Shown: in pieces, positions 35,855 to 47,289 of the stretch | Layout: every line of letters starts with the position of its first letter | How positions within the stretch are numbered: position 1 is the first letter of the stretch | Assembly: GCF_014839805.1 (NCBI RefSeq) | Contig: NC_051138.1 | Location: forward strand, 9,608,983-9,672,982 | Length of the DNA: 64,000 bases | Direction of reading: 5' to 3' | Origin: Manduca sexta | Taxonomy: Eukaryota; Arthropoda; Insecta; Lepidoptera; Sphingidae | The notes under the pieces: generated by a model | Databases searched by the model: none | What the model saw: only the letters and a program-made list of their open reading frames with translations | What the model was told of the DNA's origin: nothing | Made by a program: the position numbers and the translations under genes

Positions 35855-36080
35855 GAATGACAAGACAAGCTTACTGTTCGGCTACGACCAGCCATAAACA
35901 GTACAAACACCATCCAACACCTTGAATTACAAAGTATTGTTTGGGATTTCTCTGCGCTCGTCATGCTAAGACATGAGATGTTAAATCTTATTATGTTCAG
36001 TAGTGACACTGACTACAACGTTCTTCAAACCGGAACACAATATTGCGTATACCCTGCTGCGTGGCGGCAGAAAAAGACAT
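35855..36080 (-). repeat. Interspersed repeat family E, minus copy
   Basis: 'caaaccggaacacaatattg' and 'gacatgagatgttaaatc' are the inverse of 31090-31420. Confidence 0.68.
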
Positions 36081-36089
36081 TGCGGTAGT

Positions 36090-36290
36090 ACTTGCTCAGG
36101 CGATTTATTTTACATATGAGAAACCTACCACCAGTTTACACCAATCTATCTATATTACAAATCAAAGTCCCCTTTTATGTCTGTCTTTATGTTAACTATT
36201 TTCTCAGAATGATTATATTGTGTCCCGGGAAAATATATAGCAAGACTTTCATCCCGGAAAACTCCTTCAAAGCTACGAGCAAAAGCTAGT
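36090..36290 (+). repeat. Helitron-like repeat family B-related fragment
   Basis: 'aatcaaagtccccttttatg', 'ttgtgtcccgggaaaatat' and 'aagctacgagcaaaagctag' are typical of this non-coding repeat group. The ORF 36092-36289 is inside it and is not a gene. Confidence 0.55.
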
Positions 36291-36357
36291 TCCTAAAATT
36301 AAAAAAAGCAATATTTAAAAAAAGAAATGTAATAGATGAAAACTACAAAACGGATTT

Positions 36358-36417
36358 TCAATTTAGATAATAAGATTGTAATTATTATATTCATTACAAC
36401 CTTATAATCTAAATTGA
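36358..36417. repeat. Hairpin, 25-bp arms
   Basis: Arms 36358-36382 and 36393-36417 pair with two mismatches over a 10-nt loop. Confidence 0.8.
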
Positions 36418-36999
36418 CAATATTATCCATTATATTTTAGATGTTTACATTCCCCGCAGAAATCGGACAAGTTTGTCGCAAAGGGCTGCCAAGGATGAAA
36501 ATAAAAGCACTTAGAAATTCAGTTACCGTGCGGCGACTGGTATTAAAATTATTATACCCCGGACGCTAGAATTATTCGCTGAGGAACTATTTGCATATAA
36601 GATGAAAGTGCGATTAGAACCATCGAAGAAAATCGTTGCCAACCATCCAAACACTTAGGGACTCTATGAGAGAGTACTTAAAGGTTTGAAATTAACGAGA
36701 TTAGCTTCAAATATAATTAAAAATTTAACCATAAACTGCTTTATGATAGTAATAGGCAATTAAAAAATTGCATTTATAAAGTTAAATAATATAGTATTTG
36801 GCACTTCGCATATGTAGTTAACTCACTATTTAAATTACATACATATTATTTTTAGAGTCAAGTCCATTTAACGAAGAATGGTCAGAAAACTGAGTAGGTA
36901 GTAAATAAAATAATCATAAAACATACAATTAACTAAGATATTTATAAACTATCAGAATATTTCTAAATATTCTATCTGCCGGACGCAGCTCTTTTTACT

Positions 37000-37005
<6 letters not shown>
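36418..37005. other. AT-rich intergenic DNA
   Basis: Nothing recognised. Confidence 0.5.

Positions 37006-37038
<33 letters not shown>
37006..37038. repeat. (AC)n microsatellite
   Basis: Uninterrupted AC dinucleotides, about 16 units, next to repeat family F. Confidence 0.97.
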
Positions 37039-37039
<1 letters not shown>

Positions 37040-37049
37040 CGAGCCTTTA

Positions 37050-37200
37050 TCAATCCTACATGCACAATCCCTAAAGGGGTAGACAGGGATGCAACTAGAA
37101 CACCCATTTTTCACCAAATATATGTTCCGTCCCATGATTTGATAGGGACTTAACCTATCACCACATCGGGCTCAGAATCTGGATTCCAGACTAATACTAA
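37050..37200 (+). repeat. Interspersed repeat family F, second copy
   Basis: 'ccctaaaggggtagacagg' and 'cccatttttcaccaaat', related to 33270-33440. Confidence 0.5.
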
Positions 37201-37889
37201 GAAATTAACCCGAAATATGTCTTATTAGTATTTTCCCGTAATTGGTATTTAAATGTGTGCTTTTTTGATAAGAACGCATCCATTACTTGGCCGTGTTTTA
37301 TTTCGTAAAATAATCGAGAAATTCACCACATTCGCGTTCCTAATTGTTGAATTATAACAACATAGGTTTAGCTTGCGGCTTTGCCCCTTTCAAAAACCAT
37401 TACCGGAACAAAATAGTTAACATTTTGGAGGTCACAGGTCGAAAGTTTAGTTTCTTCCAAATATATATCTCTATAGATTCCTCAAAATACACAAATTAAA
37501 TAACATTGTGCCCGTTAAATAAACGAAAGAGTGCATCATTTGCTAAACTTTTTTATTTCTTACGAGTACAATAATCGTCCTGGGAAACAATTATTAACCA
37601 CTACATTTTATGCCAACGACAAATGAAATAAAAATTCCAATCAATCTCCATAGATACATCTTTATCATTGTAATTTTATTTAATGTGTACGATATAAAAT
37701 ACATCGTAAAGGTTTTGAACCAAATTCAATTACGAACGAATAACATTATAAAAATAAAATTCTCCGACTTACCGGTACAAAACAGTGTAGAAATTAATCG
37801 TAAATAATCCAAAAAATAACAATAACTTATAAACTTCATTAATCACACCACAGAGACACACGCGAGTAATAATAACGTATTTAGAAGTG

Positions 37890-38035
37890 TAAAATGTGTT
37901 ATCGCCGCACGGGAGATACAATGACGAGTCGAAGGCGACGGAATAGACGCGCGGCTGAACCTCTACTGAAAACAGCCTTGCCGCCTACCGTCCACAAGTG
38001 CGTACCGCTTCACAACACTAAGGTCATTGCCAACC
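37890..38035 (-). promoter_or_regulatory. CpG-rich patch, candidate promoter/5' exon
   Basis: A unique-looking CpG-rich block. On the minus strand an arthropod initiator-like TCAGTAG (around 37963-37969) is followed about 28 bp later by CGTCG, near the DPE consensus, and by a possible donor CCC|GTGCGG. It could be the distant first exon of the receptor (20 kb upstream) or of an unseen transcript. Weak evidence only. Confidence 0.25.
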
Positions 38036-38384
38036 ATGCACGTATACCCAATTAGAGAATAAATTCTCAAATATAAATTATACCAATATAATAATTTAAT
38101 TAATATTTATAAAAAGAAAACACAGGCTAACCGGATTTCAGTCAATTAAACACTTAATGTAAACACCACAGCCAATAGTGACAATTTAAAAGTATAAAAA
38201 CGCATTATCATCCTTAGTAAAACATACTTATCATTTGAATTTAATTTATTTTTGTATACAAATTTGGTGTAGACAATTATAATATAAACTTGATTAAAGT
38301 ACATTTATTAAATGAATCCAAATTCACCGGCATCCTAACCTCAATGTTAAAATAATAATTAATTATAATCTATACTTCTATACT
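38036..38384. other. AT-rich intergenic DNA
   Basis: Nothing recognised. Confidence 0.5.
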
Positions 38385-39051
38385 ATCTATACTTCTATAC
38401 TATTATATAAAGCTGAAGAGTTTGTTTGTTTGTTTGTTTGTTTGTTTGTTTGTTTGAACGCGCTAATCTCAGGAACTACCAGTCCAAATTGAAAAATTCT
38501 TTTTGCGTTGGATAGCCCTTTGTTCGTGGAGTGCTATAGGCTATATATCATCACGCTATACCCAATAGGAGCGGGGCAGTAATGGCTAATCTCAGGAACT
38601 ACCGGTCCAAACTGAAAAATTATTTTTGTGTTGGATAGCCCTTTGTTCGTGGAGTGCTATAGGCTATATATCATCACGCTATACCCAATAGGAGCGGGGC
38701 AGTAATGGCTAATCTCAGGAACTACCGGTCCAAACTGAAAAATCTTTTGTGTTGGATAGCCCTTTGTTCGTGGAGTGCTATAGGCTATATATCATCACGC
38801 TATGACCAATAGGAGCGGAACAGTAATGACTAATCTCAGGAACTACCGGTTCAAACTGAAAAATTCTTTTTGTGTTGGATAGCTCTTTATTAGTGTAGTG
38901 CTATAGGCTATATATCATCACGCTATGACCAATAGGAGCGGAGCAGTAATGACTAATCTCAGGAACTACCGGTTCGAACTGAAAAATTCTTTTTGTGTTG
39001 GATAGCTCTTTATTAGTGTAGTGCTATAGGCTATATATCATCACGCTATGA
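38385..39051 (+). mobile_element. Helitron-like family B copy with tandem 122-bp modules
   Basis: It starts near TCTATACTATTATATAAAGC, then (GTTT)n, then at least five tandem modules of 121-123 bp that begin 'taatctcaggaactacc' (38464, 38587, 38710, 38831, 38954) and contain 'gctataggctatatatcatc'. The array runs into the assembly gap, so its length is unknown. Non-coding. Confidence 0.85.
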
Positions 39052-39551
39052 NNNNNNNNNNNNNNNNNNNNNNNNNNNNNNNNNNNNNNNNNNNNNNNNN
39101 NNNNNNNNNNNNNNNNNNNNNNNNNNNNNNNNNNNNNNNNNNNNNNNNNNNNNNNNNNNNNNNNNNNNNNNNNNNNNNNNNNNNNNNNNNNNNNNNNNNN
39201 NNNNNNNNNNNNNNNNNNNNNNNNNNNNNNNNNNNNNNNNNNNNNNNNNNNNNNNNNNNNNNNNNNNNNNNNNNNNNNNNNNNNNNNNNNNNNNNNNNNN
39301 NNNNNNNNNNNNNNNNNNNNNNNNNNNNNNNNNNNNNNNNNNNNNNNNNNNNNNNNNNNNNNNNNNNNNNNNNNNNNNNNNNNNNNNNNNNNNNNNNNNN
39401 NNNNNNNNNNNNNNNNNNNNNNNNNNNNNNNNNNNNNNNNNNNNNNNNNNNNNNNNNNNNNNNNNNNNNNNNNNNNNNNNNNNNNNNNNNNNNNNNNNNN
39501 NNNNNNNNNNNNNNNNNNNNNNNNNNNNNNNNNNNNNNNNNNNNNNNNNNN
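39052..39551. other. Assembly gap, 500 N
   Basis: Exactly 500 unknown bases starting inside a tandem array, a scaffold-style placeholder where the repeats prevented assembly. Frames that cross it are meaningless. Confidence 1.
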
Positions 39552-40732
39552 ATTTCGCAACAGCTATACCAACGTACTTAGCAAATTTCGTTTTGTTACG
39601 CTACGCAGCTACGCCCATGTATATTATCCCGGAATAAAGATTAGCCTGACGTTTTATATAAACTAGTAACTTACTCTATGCAAAGCAAAGCAATAAAAAT
39701 CACCGTTACTGCGTGAAAGATGAACAAACCAACTTTTGCATCAAGCACTTTCGCAATTATACACTTCATACAAATAAACTGTATACCGATAAAAATGTAT
39801 ACATAAGGTAAGGTTAAACGACGGAGACATAACTGGCCCTCGTGGCAAGTCACTTACCTGCGCATTTATGGAGTAATGATATTCCATTAGAAACAAACAA
39901 TGCAAGCCGGTACCTTATTATTCCAAAATAAAACCTTTACTGTTACTCTCTGATGGCTATTACGGTTTAGCCGGATTATTGGCATGCACTCCTACCATTT
40001 AAGTTAGAGAGATATTTAGATGTAATTCGCATAGAGGTAACCGTCTCGGATGTTTGAGACAACCATTGCTAGAGAAGGACGTTTAAATTCATAATTATTA
40101 CAAATAATACAAAGCCTACAGCCCTCGAAACTAACAACTATAAAGAATAAATGTAAAATAATCTTAAAGTAATTATTTTTATAGCCTTAGCATTCTATTT
40201 GTTAAGTTACGTAAGGTAGTAGCTAAAGTATAACTGAGTGTTAGGGTCGCTTTAATAACAATCCCACCTGTGAGTACGTTCCAAAAATATATTTGATGTG
40301 GTGAATGAACTATTTAATAAACAAGGCCCAGGTTGCCATCTAACAGTCTCAGATATTGAAAATCAGGATAATGCCGCCCCCGACCACATACATTTTTGAC
40401 TTGTCATTATCATCTTTCGCGCCCCGCGGGAAATCATTTATGTGTGTAATATTCTAGATGTCTCAGTAATCGAAGTTGCGTTAATTCTGAGTTGGGTATT
40501 CGTCTGCCTCGTTTGGATTTGCCGCCCTCTGAATTCGCCGCCCCGGGCATGGGCCCTGGCTTACCCGAGGCTGCCATTTAAGAACATTTCTCAACTAAGT
40601 CGGCGTAGTGTAGAAAACAACACACTGTTGTCAAAATATGCCAATTTCTGTGACTTCAGATATCATTGGAGATGTTGCTTATATCTGTTAAATAGCGACA
40701 ACTTTAAGATGCTAACGTTTATTAGATAGCGT
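39552..40732. other. Intergenic DNA after the gap
   Basis: No gene. 40370-40600 is GC-richer and repeat-like ('attcgccgccccgggc'); the ORF 40442-40729 there has no family signature. Confidence 0.45.
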
Positions 40733-40770
40733 CTCAGCTTAAATCGCACTCCAGGGCGATTTAAGCTGAG
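40733..40770. repeat. Perfect hairpin, 15-bp arms
   Basis: CTCAGCTTAAATCGC at 40733-40747 with an exact inverse at 40756-40770 and an 8-nt loop. Confidence 0.85.
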
Positions 40771-41507
40771 TTGAATCTATTAATGCGGCTCTTAGTTTAG
40801 ATCCTACGCTTGAAGCGGTCCAGTAAGTATCCACTCGTTATAAATTTAGTTTGAAGTTGGTCTCTGTAGAAAATGAAATAAACCTGTATCAAAAGTATAA
40901 ATATCTATGCTGGTAATGGTAACAAAATGAGGAAAATCTAATTTTGAATTCTTATTTACAGTCTTTAAATTACAGATGAAAATTTTCACTTATAAGCACC
41001 CAAAACGAAAAATTCTTTCACCTACCCGTTATAAATACTATTACTGTAAAGTAAACATCTCAAGTTGATTATATTTTAAAATGTCTAAGAGGAAATTTTT
41101 TCCTGGGTAAAATTTGAACTAGTGTACTAAAAACTAGGTAGGTAATACACACTAATTAACTTATTATTGTAAAAAATACTTGATGACAAAATAAACCTAT
41201 GTCAAGGTTAGATGTTAGTTTCATCAACCAATTAATTTAATTTCGTTTTTAAACAAACTGAACTAATATAATTTTCTAGTATTTATACTAACCTCGTTGT
41301 CAACACATAGGTTCTAGGCTATTAAAAATCTATTATTAAAAGGTTCATTCTCAATTTCATTGAAGATTTGGGATAGAAAAAAGTGGTTCAGTCTCCCCAG
41401 TTTCCTTTTAAAATGAATAAAATATTATTATCGAAATTTTTCTTACGCCTGTTTGTATTCACTGAACAGATTTAATTCGACATTTACTTGTAATTGATTA
41501 ACAAATG
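40771..41507. other. AT-rich intergenic DNA
   Basis: Nothing recognised. Confidence 0.5.
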
Positions 41508-41563
41508 ACGAAGTAACATATTCAAACATGATATTAGTATCATGTTTGAATATTTTGCTTCGT
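41508..41563. repeat. Hairpin, 26-bp arms, TTAG loop
   Basis: Arms 41508-41533 and 41538-41563 pair with two mismatches; the inner 15 bp (ATTCAAACATGATA region) are exact. Confidence 0.82.
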
Positions 41564-41609
41564 ACTTAGGTACTACTAGCAGAATGTGAAAATACAAAAT
41601 GTATACTAT

Positions 41610-41920
41610 TATGTACTTAGAGCTGAAGGTTTAGTGTTTGTTTGAAGGCGCTAATCACTGGAACTACTGGTTCTTATTGGATAGCCCATTTTTCAAGGAA
41701 GGCTATAAGCTATATAACATCGCGCTATAACCAACAGGAATGAAGCGTCAATGAAAAATGTTTCAAAAACGGGACAAATGTATTCGTTTTGACTTTTGAG
41801 AGCTTCCGTTAAATTTACGCAGCAAATATGTGTAACGGAATGTGCGCTTTAAAATGTTGTAAAAATATAGTATAAAACAAAGTCCCCCGCTGCATCTGTT
41901 TGTACAAATTAAATAAAATA
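41610..41920 (+). repeat. Helitron-like family B copy, single module
   Basis: 'agagctgaaggtttagtg', one 'ctaatcactggaactactgg' module and the end 'aaaacaaagtcccccgctgc' match the family. Confidence 0.65.
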
Positions 41921-42179
41921 TTGATATACATTCAATTCAAATTGCTCATTTCAGTTTATGTAAATAGGTATTCCAAACCACTAATAAAGAAATACAACTA
42001 CAATTACCGAAACAGCCAGCGACATAATTAAATACCCAAAGCACATGACTCTATTCTTAATTAACTATAAATCTTCCGCTGATGAAAATATATTGTATTT
42101 CGTTTTGTTTGTAACCAACAAATGTTTAAATGATACTACGTAGGTATGTACTACACTTACATAAAGACATTATTTACGA

Positions 42180-42560
42180 TTGTGTATATACAGAAAGTCC
42201 AAAAATTTGAATCCGTTTTTGGGAAAACTTTTTTTTTATTATTTCGCAGGGAAAAACGGATTATCGCTACCACCAATTGGAGATCAGTGGTACAGTTATG
42301 TTGGTTTCACCCGTCTTACGGCCCAATGTCGACAGTCGGAAGTACAGCATCATCTGACCGACTGTACACGAGTCACTTGTCCGATTGTATCTTTTATTAA
42401 ATTTCATATTTTTTTTACAGTTGAATGAAACCGTAGTCCCGAGTATTTAATATAAATTTCAACTGAATGCTAAAGCTTTATGCGTCCCTGAGAAAAGGGA
42501 CTTGATATACAGACAGACGAAAGGAATGACAGAAGGACAAAAAGTGATCCTATAGGGTTC
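42180..42560 (+). repeat. Interspersed repeat family D
   Basis: The central 'gaaaccgtagtcccgagta' and the terminal 'ctatagggttccttttg' belong to the repeat group also seen at 25430. The ORFs 42146-42428 lie inside it and are not genes. Confidence 0.55.
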
Positions 42561-43437
42561 CTTTTGAGGTAATTAACCCTAGAAAAAAACAATATTTTAA
42601 TTATGAAAGTGTAAATCTGTAAGGTATATGAATGAAATAAAAAATATGCAATTTTAATAAGTTTATAAATATTTGATACTTGATTAACTATTTGGAGATG
42701 TGTTATCATAGAAAAGCAACTAAAATACCTGCGATAATTTACAAAGTAGAGCAAAGAACATTTATTGAAATATCTTAAAACTATATTTTATAAGGCTGCC
42801 ATTATATTTTCACACATTTTTTCGAACAATAGCATCGTTCTACATAGATTGGGCTCACCTAATGGCATATATTATAGTCGGTGCATTAGCGCGGTATCGA
42901 TTACAACGCTTTAACGTAGCTCTAAACTTTTCATGCGTCGACTATACCTACTAGTAAACACTTTCTTATAAAAACGAACAAATAATTCTTTTGTATATGA
43001 TAATATGTTAGGTTTTTTACATTTTCTACAATCTGAGTACGGTATTCGTTATTCTATTTTTGCTAAAAGAATGAGAAAAATCACATTCCGATTAAATATG
43101 TATGAGAATGAATATTATATGTACTTACCCCTTAAAAGGTTGGTGCATGAAAATAATTTGTGGAAAAAACTGTTTTTAGTTAATTAAAATATAATAATAA
43201 AATGTCTCTATTCCGCATATATTCTTAACGGTCTCTAGATCGAGGCGCATACAGTTCAGAACGCAATCCTACCTTTAACAATAAATAAACACTTAGATGT
43301 AGGTGGAAATTGTTTAGGTCCATTAAAATTTTCGTCTATATTGAGGCGTATAAATTTCTCTGCCAATAGAGAAAAGTAGGCCAAGTGCCGCCATTGAACG
43401 TGAAATCGCACAATGCAATAGAAAATAAAGTGTTCAC
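42561..43437. other. AT-rich intergenic DNA
   Basis: No gene recognised. The ORFs 42470-42754 and 43005-43187 look random. Confidence 0.5.
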
Positions 43438-43531
43438 TTAATTTCCGCCTTCCAACCTGTCGTTGATTTTATATTCGTTGATATCCTCCGGGGTGTCGAT
43501 TGCAGCCGTATATTCCATTTCCTTCAGACAG
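43438..43531 (-). CDS. Orphan coding-like terminal exon, unknown protein
   Basis: On the minus strand, 30 codons are open to a TAA at 43438-43440. Composition is strongly protein-like ('CLKEMEYTAAIDTPEDINEY', then 'KINDRLEGGN'), and GC-rich third positions contrast with the AT-rich surroundings. An acceptor (ccgcatgtatgtag) precedes it at 43532-43533. The frame is in fact open further upstream to 43626, where it touches sequence like the Helitron-like family ('gctacgagtaaaagc'). It may therefore be the last exon of a minus-strand gene whose other exons I did not find, or a gene fragment captured by or fused to a transposon. I do not recognise the family. Confidence 0.4.
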
Positions 43532-43639
43532 CTACATACATGCGGAATAGAGTACTTGAATATTGTTCTGAATAAGTTTAGACAACCTTTTTCGCAATTG
43601 CGATGATTTTTATTGGCAACTCGCTTTTACTCGTAGCTT

Positions 43640-44559
43640 CGCCACTCAGATTTAGATATCTAACTATATTTAACAGTATTTTAGATATCTAACTAAAATA
43701 AAAGTCGCGATGTGAAATTTCTGGTATAAAATATAAAATGTAGCCGACATCACACATGAAAGAATAACATATAATTGTAAGTAAATATCTACAAAGTTCC
43801 TTATGTATCTGCATGGTAATATTTCAAATATTAACTACTAATAACATGTGAATAACCTTGGAGAAACATAATGACCGAGCTATTTTATTACATTATCCTT
43901 GAATTACTAATTCTACTAGCCTAACGTTTCAATGCTGAACGAACGATCCTTCATCATCTAATAATAATATGATTGAGGACCAAATCCTACCAACGTGCTG
44001 GCTAAATATGAGTTTGATGGTATATATCCATAAATAAAAAACAACCCAATGTCTCTATACACATACATTTTGTGTAGAGCCATTGACGTATATATTACCT
44101 AGTAAGTACACATATTATGTCGATGTATGGAGCATTGTTATGATATTTCCCACATATTTTTCATTTTTATTTCGCTCGAAAAACAGCGTCGTAACTATCG
44201 GATTAAACCACACACTGCATACTCACGTTATAAAATAATGTTTTAATATTACCTAAATAATGTTTTACATTAATTTACGTTATTTTGCATATTTTTAAAT
44301 TAGTGCTCGAAAAAGTTATTACTAATTAGGTACCTCCTCTAAAGCAAATTAGTAATAAGTCGTTGTCTTATTTGTGATGTCCCTGTGACGAGATGTCCTC
44401 AGATATTCATACAAAAATAACATACTTACAGAAAATACTTATGCTAATATGCGCATTAATAACTTGTATATTATTAAATATGCCAAAATATGGAATACTT
44501 TACACTGTTGTTTTGCTATTTCACGGTAGATTGAGTAGCCATCGCAAGAGTGCAAAATT
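43640..44559. other. AT-rich intergenic DNA
   Basis: Nothing recognised. Confidence 0.5.
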
Positions 44560-45010
44560 CTTGTTGGACAATCTTCCCAATGACAGCTCTACCCCCCTGA
44601 GGCAATTCTTGTGCGCTTGGTCTCCGCACCAAATCCACGACCATGCACGGGGGTACATTTACCGCGACCCTCGGCACACAGCTCGTGTGTATAACTCATG
44701 ATTACTAAATTCACAGTGAGGTATATAAGGGTTCGTGAACATTTCCCCTCCCTTTCCCTTTCAACCATCCTAGTAACTCCTACTCCTTCCTCTTCTCACC
44801 CTTCCCTCTATCCTCTCCTATCTTCCTCCCGGGCCCTAAGACCGTCTAGCTGCAGGCTGCTAGCGAACCTTCAGCTGGCGCCTCCAGTGATAGCGGTAAG
44901 GCCCACCAACTCATCATGAGGCTGCCGTAGTTGCTAAGCTGGGGGATCGCTTGTACACTATTAGCAGAGTACCTCCGGCGATAACCACGGCAGTTCCCCA
45001 AAAAAATGTC
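44560..45010 (+). repeat. GC-richer LINE-like 3' end
   Basis: A GC- and pyrimidine-rich block ('cccctccctttccctttc', 'gaccgtctagctgcaggct') ending 'cggcagttcccc' and an A run (44999-45006). It looks like a 5'-truncated non-LTR 3' UTR in plus orientation. No domain is visible. Confidence 0.5.
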
Positions 45011-45989
45011 CGCTCTAAATGATCTTATAACTCTTTTTATAGTATCTATTGAAAATCTATGTCATAACGAGCACTATCAAAGTCTTATATATAAGTACAT
45101 ACTACATACATATAAGGGGTATTCTTAATTATTAAATCTTTTTAAATTAGTACCTACCAACTTTCAATTTATTTAAATAAATATAATTGTAAGTATACAA
45201 AACTTCTAGTAGACAAGTCTAATGGCCAACTTCATGGTCTAAGTAAGTATATCCTGATAATGAAATCCTGGTTCATAGTCTATGTCATATAATTAGTATT
45301 TTTATCACAAATATGAGGTAACTATTGCCCAAACATGTTAATGAATTAAAATCATCAGTCTTCTGAAGTCAGAACGTAACATAATTAAATCTTACTCGTT
45401 TTATTACTTTCCTGAATGACTAAGCACTCATGCGTAAATGATCAATGTCCCGAACATTTTCATTAAAAAATATTATTCAGCCAGTCTAATAATTTTCTTG
45501 GGTACAAAGTAATTAAAATTTCTTAGGTAGATGTCTGTAATACTGGCCTTAATCCAGCAACAGTTATAATTCGCTACTGTGGCGCAGCGGCGTAACACCA
45601 GATACCCGCCATTCATTTGTTTTATAGCCTTTATTTAAAGGAAATCGGGGAGATTTGAACCTAATTTCAATTATGTCTCACACATTTATGTAAATAATTT
45701 ATACCTTCAATTTCTATATTGATTTTAAATCCATTTCATAGAAATTTATTTATTTATTCAAGGATTAGCTATTTAGTAATGCAGTTTTGTATTTAATTAG
45801 AATTATATTTTATAAACAAGACATACAAACTTCTTAAAATAGAGACATAAACAGGACTTTGATACTCTAGACCAGTCCCATTCTTAGTCTTAAAAGGCTT
45901 GACTTACGTACCTAATTTCTTGCCATCTATGTAATTTTTACTAATTATTACAGCCTTTAAAAGCATAGAATAAAATTATTTGAATAATC
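45011..45989. other. AT-rich intergenic DNA
   Basis: No gene. 'ctactgtggcgcagcggc' near 45580 resembles the hAT end at 3878, but only over a few bases. Confidence 0.45.
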
Positions 45990-46310
45990 AACTAGGACGA
46001 CACCCTTTCAAATGTGAGAGTTCGCCTGGGTAGGTCCCACCGCAATGTCTATTTCTGCCGCTAAGCAGCAGTGTATAGTCACTGTTGTGTTCCGGTTTAA
46101 AGGTTATTGAAGCTAGTCTAACTACTGGACATAATAAAACTTAACATCTCATGTCTTAGGGTGGCAAGTGCAGTGGAATACTAAACAATACTTCGTAACT
46201 CATGAATTACATCATGGTGTTGGATAGTGCTACTACTGTTTATGAGCGGTGATATTCCTTACTAACAGGCGAACGGCAAGCTCGTCTCGTCATACAAAGA
46301 TATACAAAAT
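45990..46310 (+). repeat. Interspersed repeat family E, plus copy
   Basis: 'tgtctatttctgccgctaag', 'ttccggtttaaaggttatt' and 'aacatctcatgtcttagg' match 31090-31420. Confidence 0.7.
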
Positions 46311-47289
46311 AACTTTTTCACAATCATGATTACAAAACCAGAACTCCATTTAAGATTGTTGTACCTCTGAACAAACGTATTATTCATAAATCATACCCAA
46401 AGTACACAATTCCAAGTATTTGGAAGGTATTGATCTAAAATATTGATAATTGATAATAAATATAGATAGATTAATTCTCTCCAAATCACTTTTATTAATT
46501 TATCCATAATTATAAGGAGGTTTTGAAATTTTTAATTTTATTTATTTAAAAACTAACATAAATTTCTTTTCATTTCATTATATTGTCACCCCCACAGGGA
46601 TCAAGTATCCCCAGCTTACTCTAGACCTCTTAACTAAAGGTTTTAATTCAATTAAAGTAATAAACGGAATTTTATGTCTGTAAACTTAAATACTCTACTT
46701 GGATAATGTTATTGATTCAGCTTAATAGATGTCTATGCTTCTTGATCTCACACATGAATAAAAGCCACCACCATGGGCGCAACTAGAAAAGGGGTAGGCG
46801 TCTGTGGCGTCTATCCTAGAAAATTGCTTACGTTGAATTCGGCCAACTTTTTTTTATTACGTAGTTAACCACGCCTATGGCCACTACATAAGTAGGTAAA
46901 GTACTGTACACTGCGAACTAGCACAAGCACATATTTTACGATATTGAAGAAAACATTTCAAAATGTGAACGTGCTTATAACTAAAATACTGTTTCTTAAT
47001 TTTTGTATTCTGAGTTCGATTATGTAGTTTTAATATTTTTCTAATACTTAATTTCGAAGAAAAAAATTTAAAACCTAAAAATTCTTGATGACCTCATACA
47101 TATCGAATGAAGGTCGTTGGTATTCGTAGTTTTATCATAGGATAGGTTTGGCAACATTGAGGTGTAGTGTTTTGTTTACTTTCTCATGTGTCAAATTAAA
47201 TGTCATGGCACGAAACTTTTGATAGGAACTTAGTGTTTTCCAAAATATAAAAAGTTTTCTCAAAAAATATGTGAAACACACTGATAATA
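46311..47289. other. Upstream region of fritz
   Basis: AT-rich, no repeat recognised. The promoter of fritz must lie here, but I see no convincing TATA box or initiator. Confidence 0.4.

Noticed and set aside
39024..39581. Open frames of 177-178 codons on both strands
   Set aside because: They consist of the 500-N assembly gap and carry no sequence information.
43205..43555. Inverted 'ctctattccgcat' pair that could define a MITE
   Set aside because: The match is only about 15 nt with no flanking duplication, so it may be chance.
45560..45610. Possible hAT end ('gtggcgcagcggc')
   Set aside because: The similarity to the element at 3878 covers only a dozen bases, and no partner end was seen.
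26800..46310. Direct repeats searched for CRISPR-like regular spacing
   Set aside because: The repeats are dispersed transposon copies or 122-bp head-to-tail modules without spacers, and the genome is eukaryotic.
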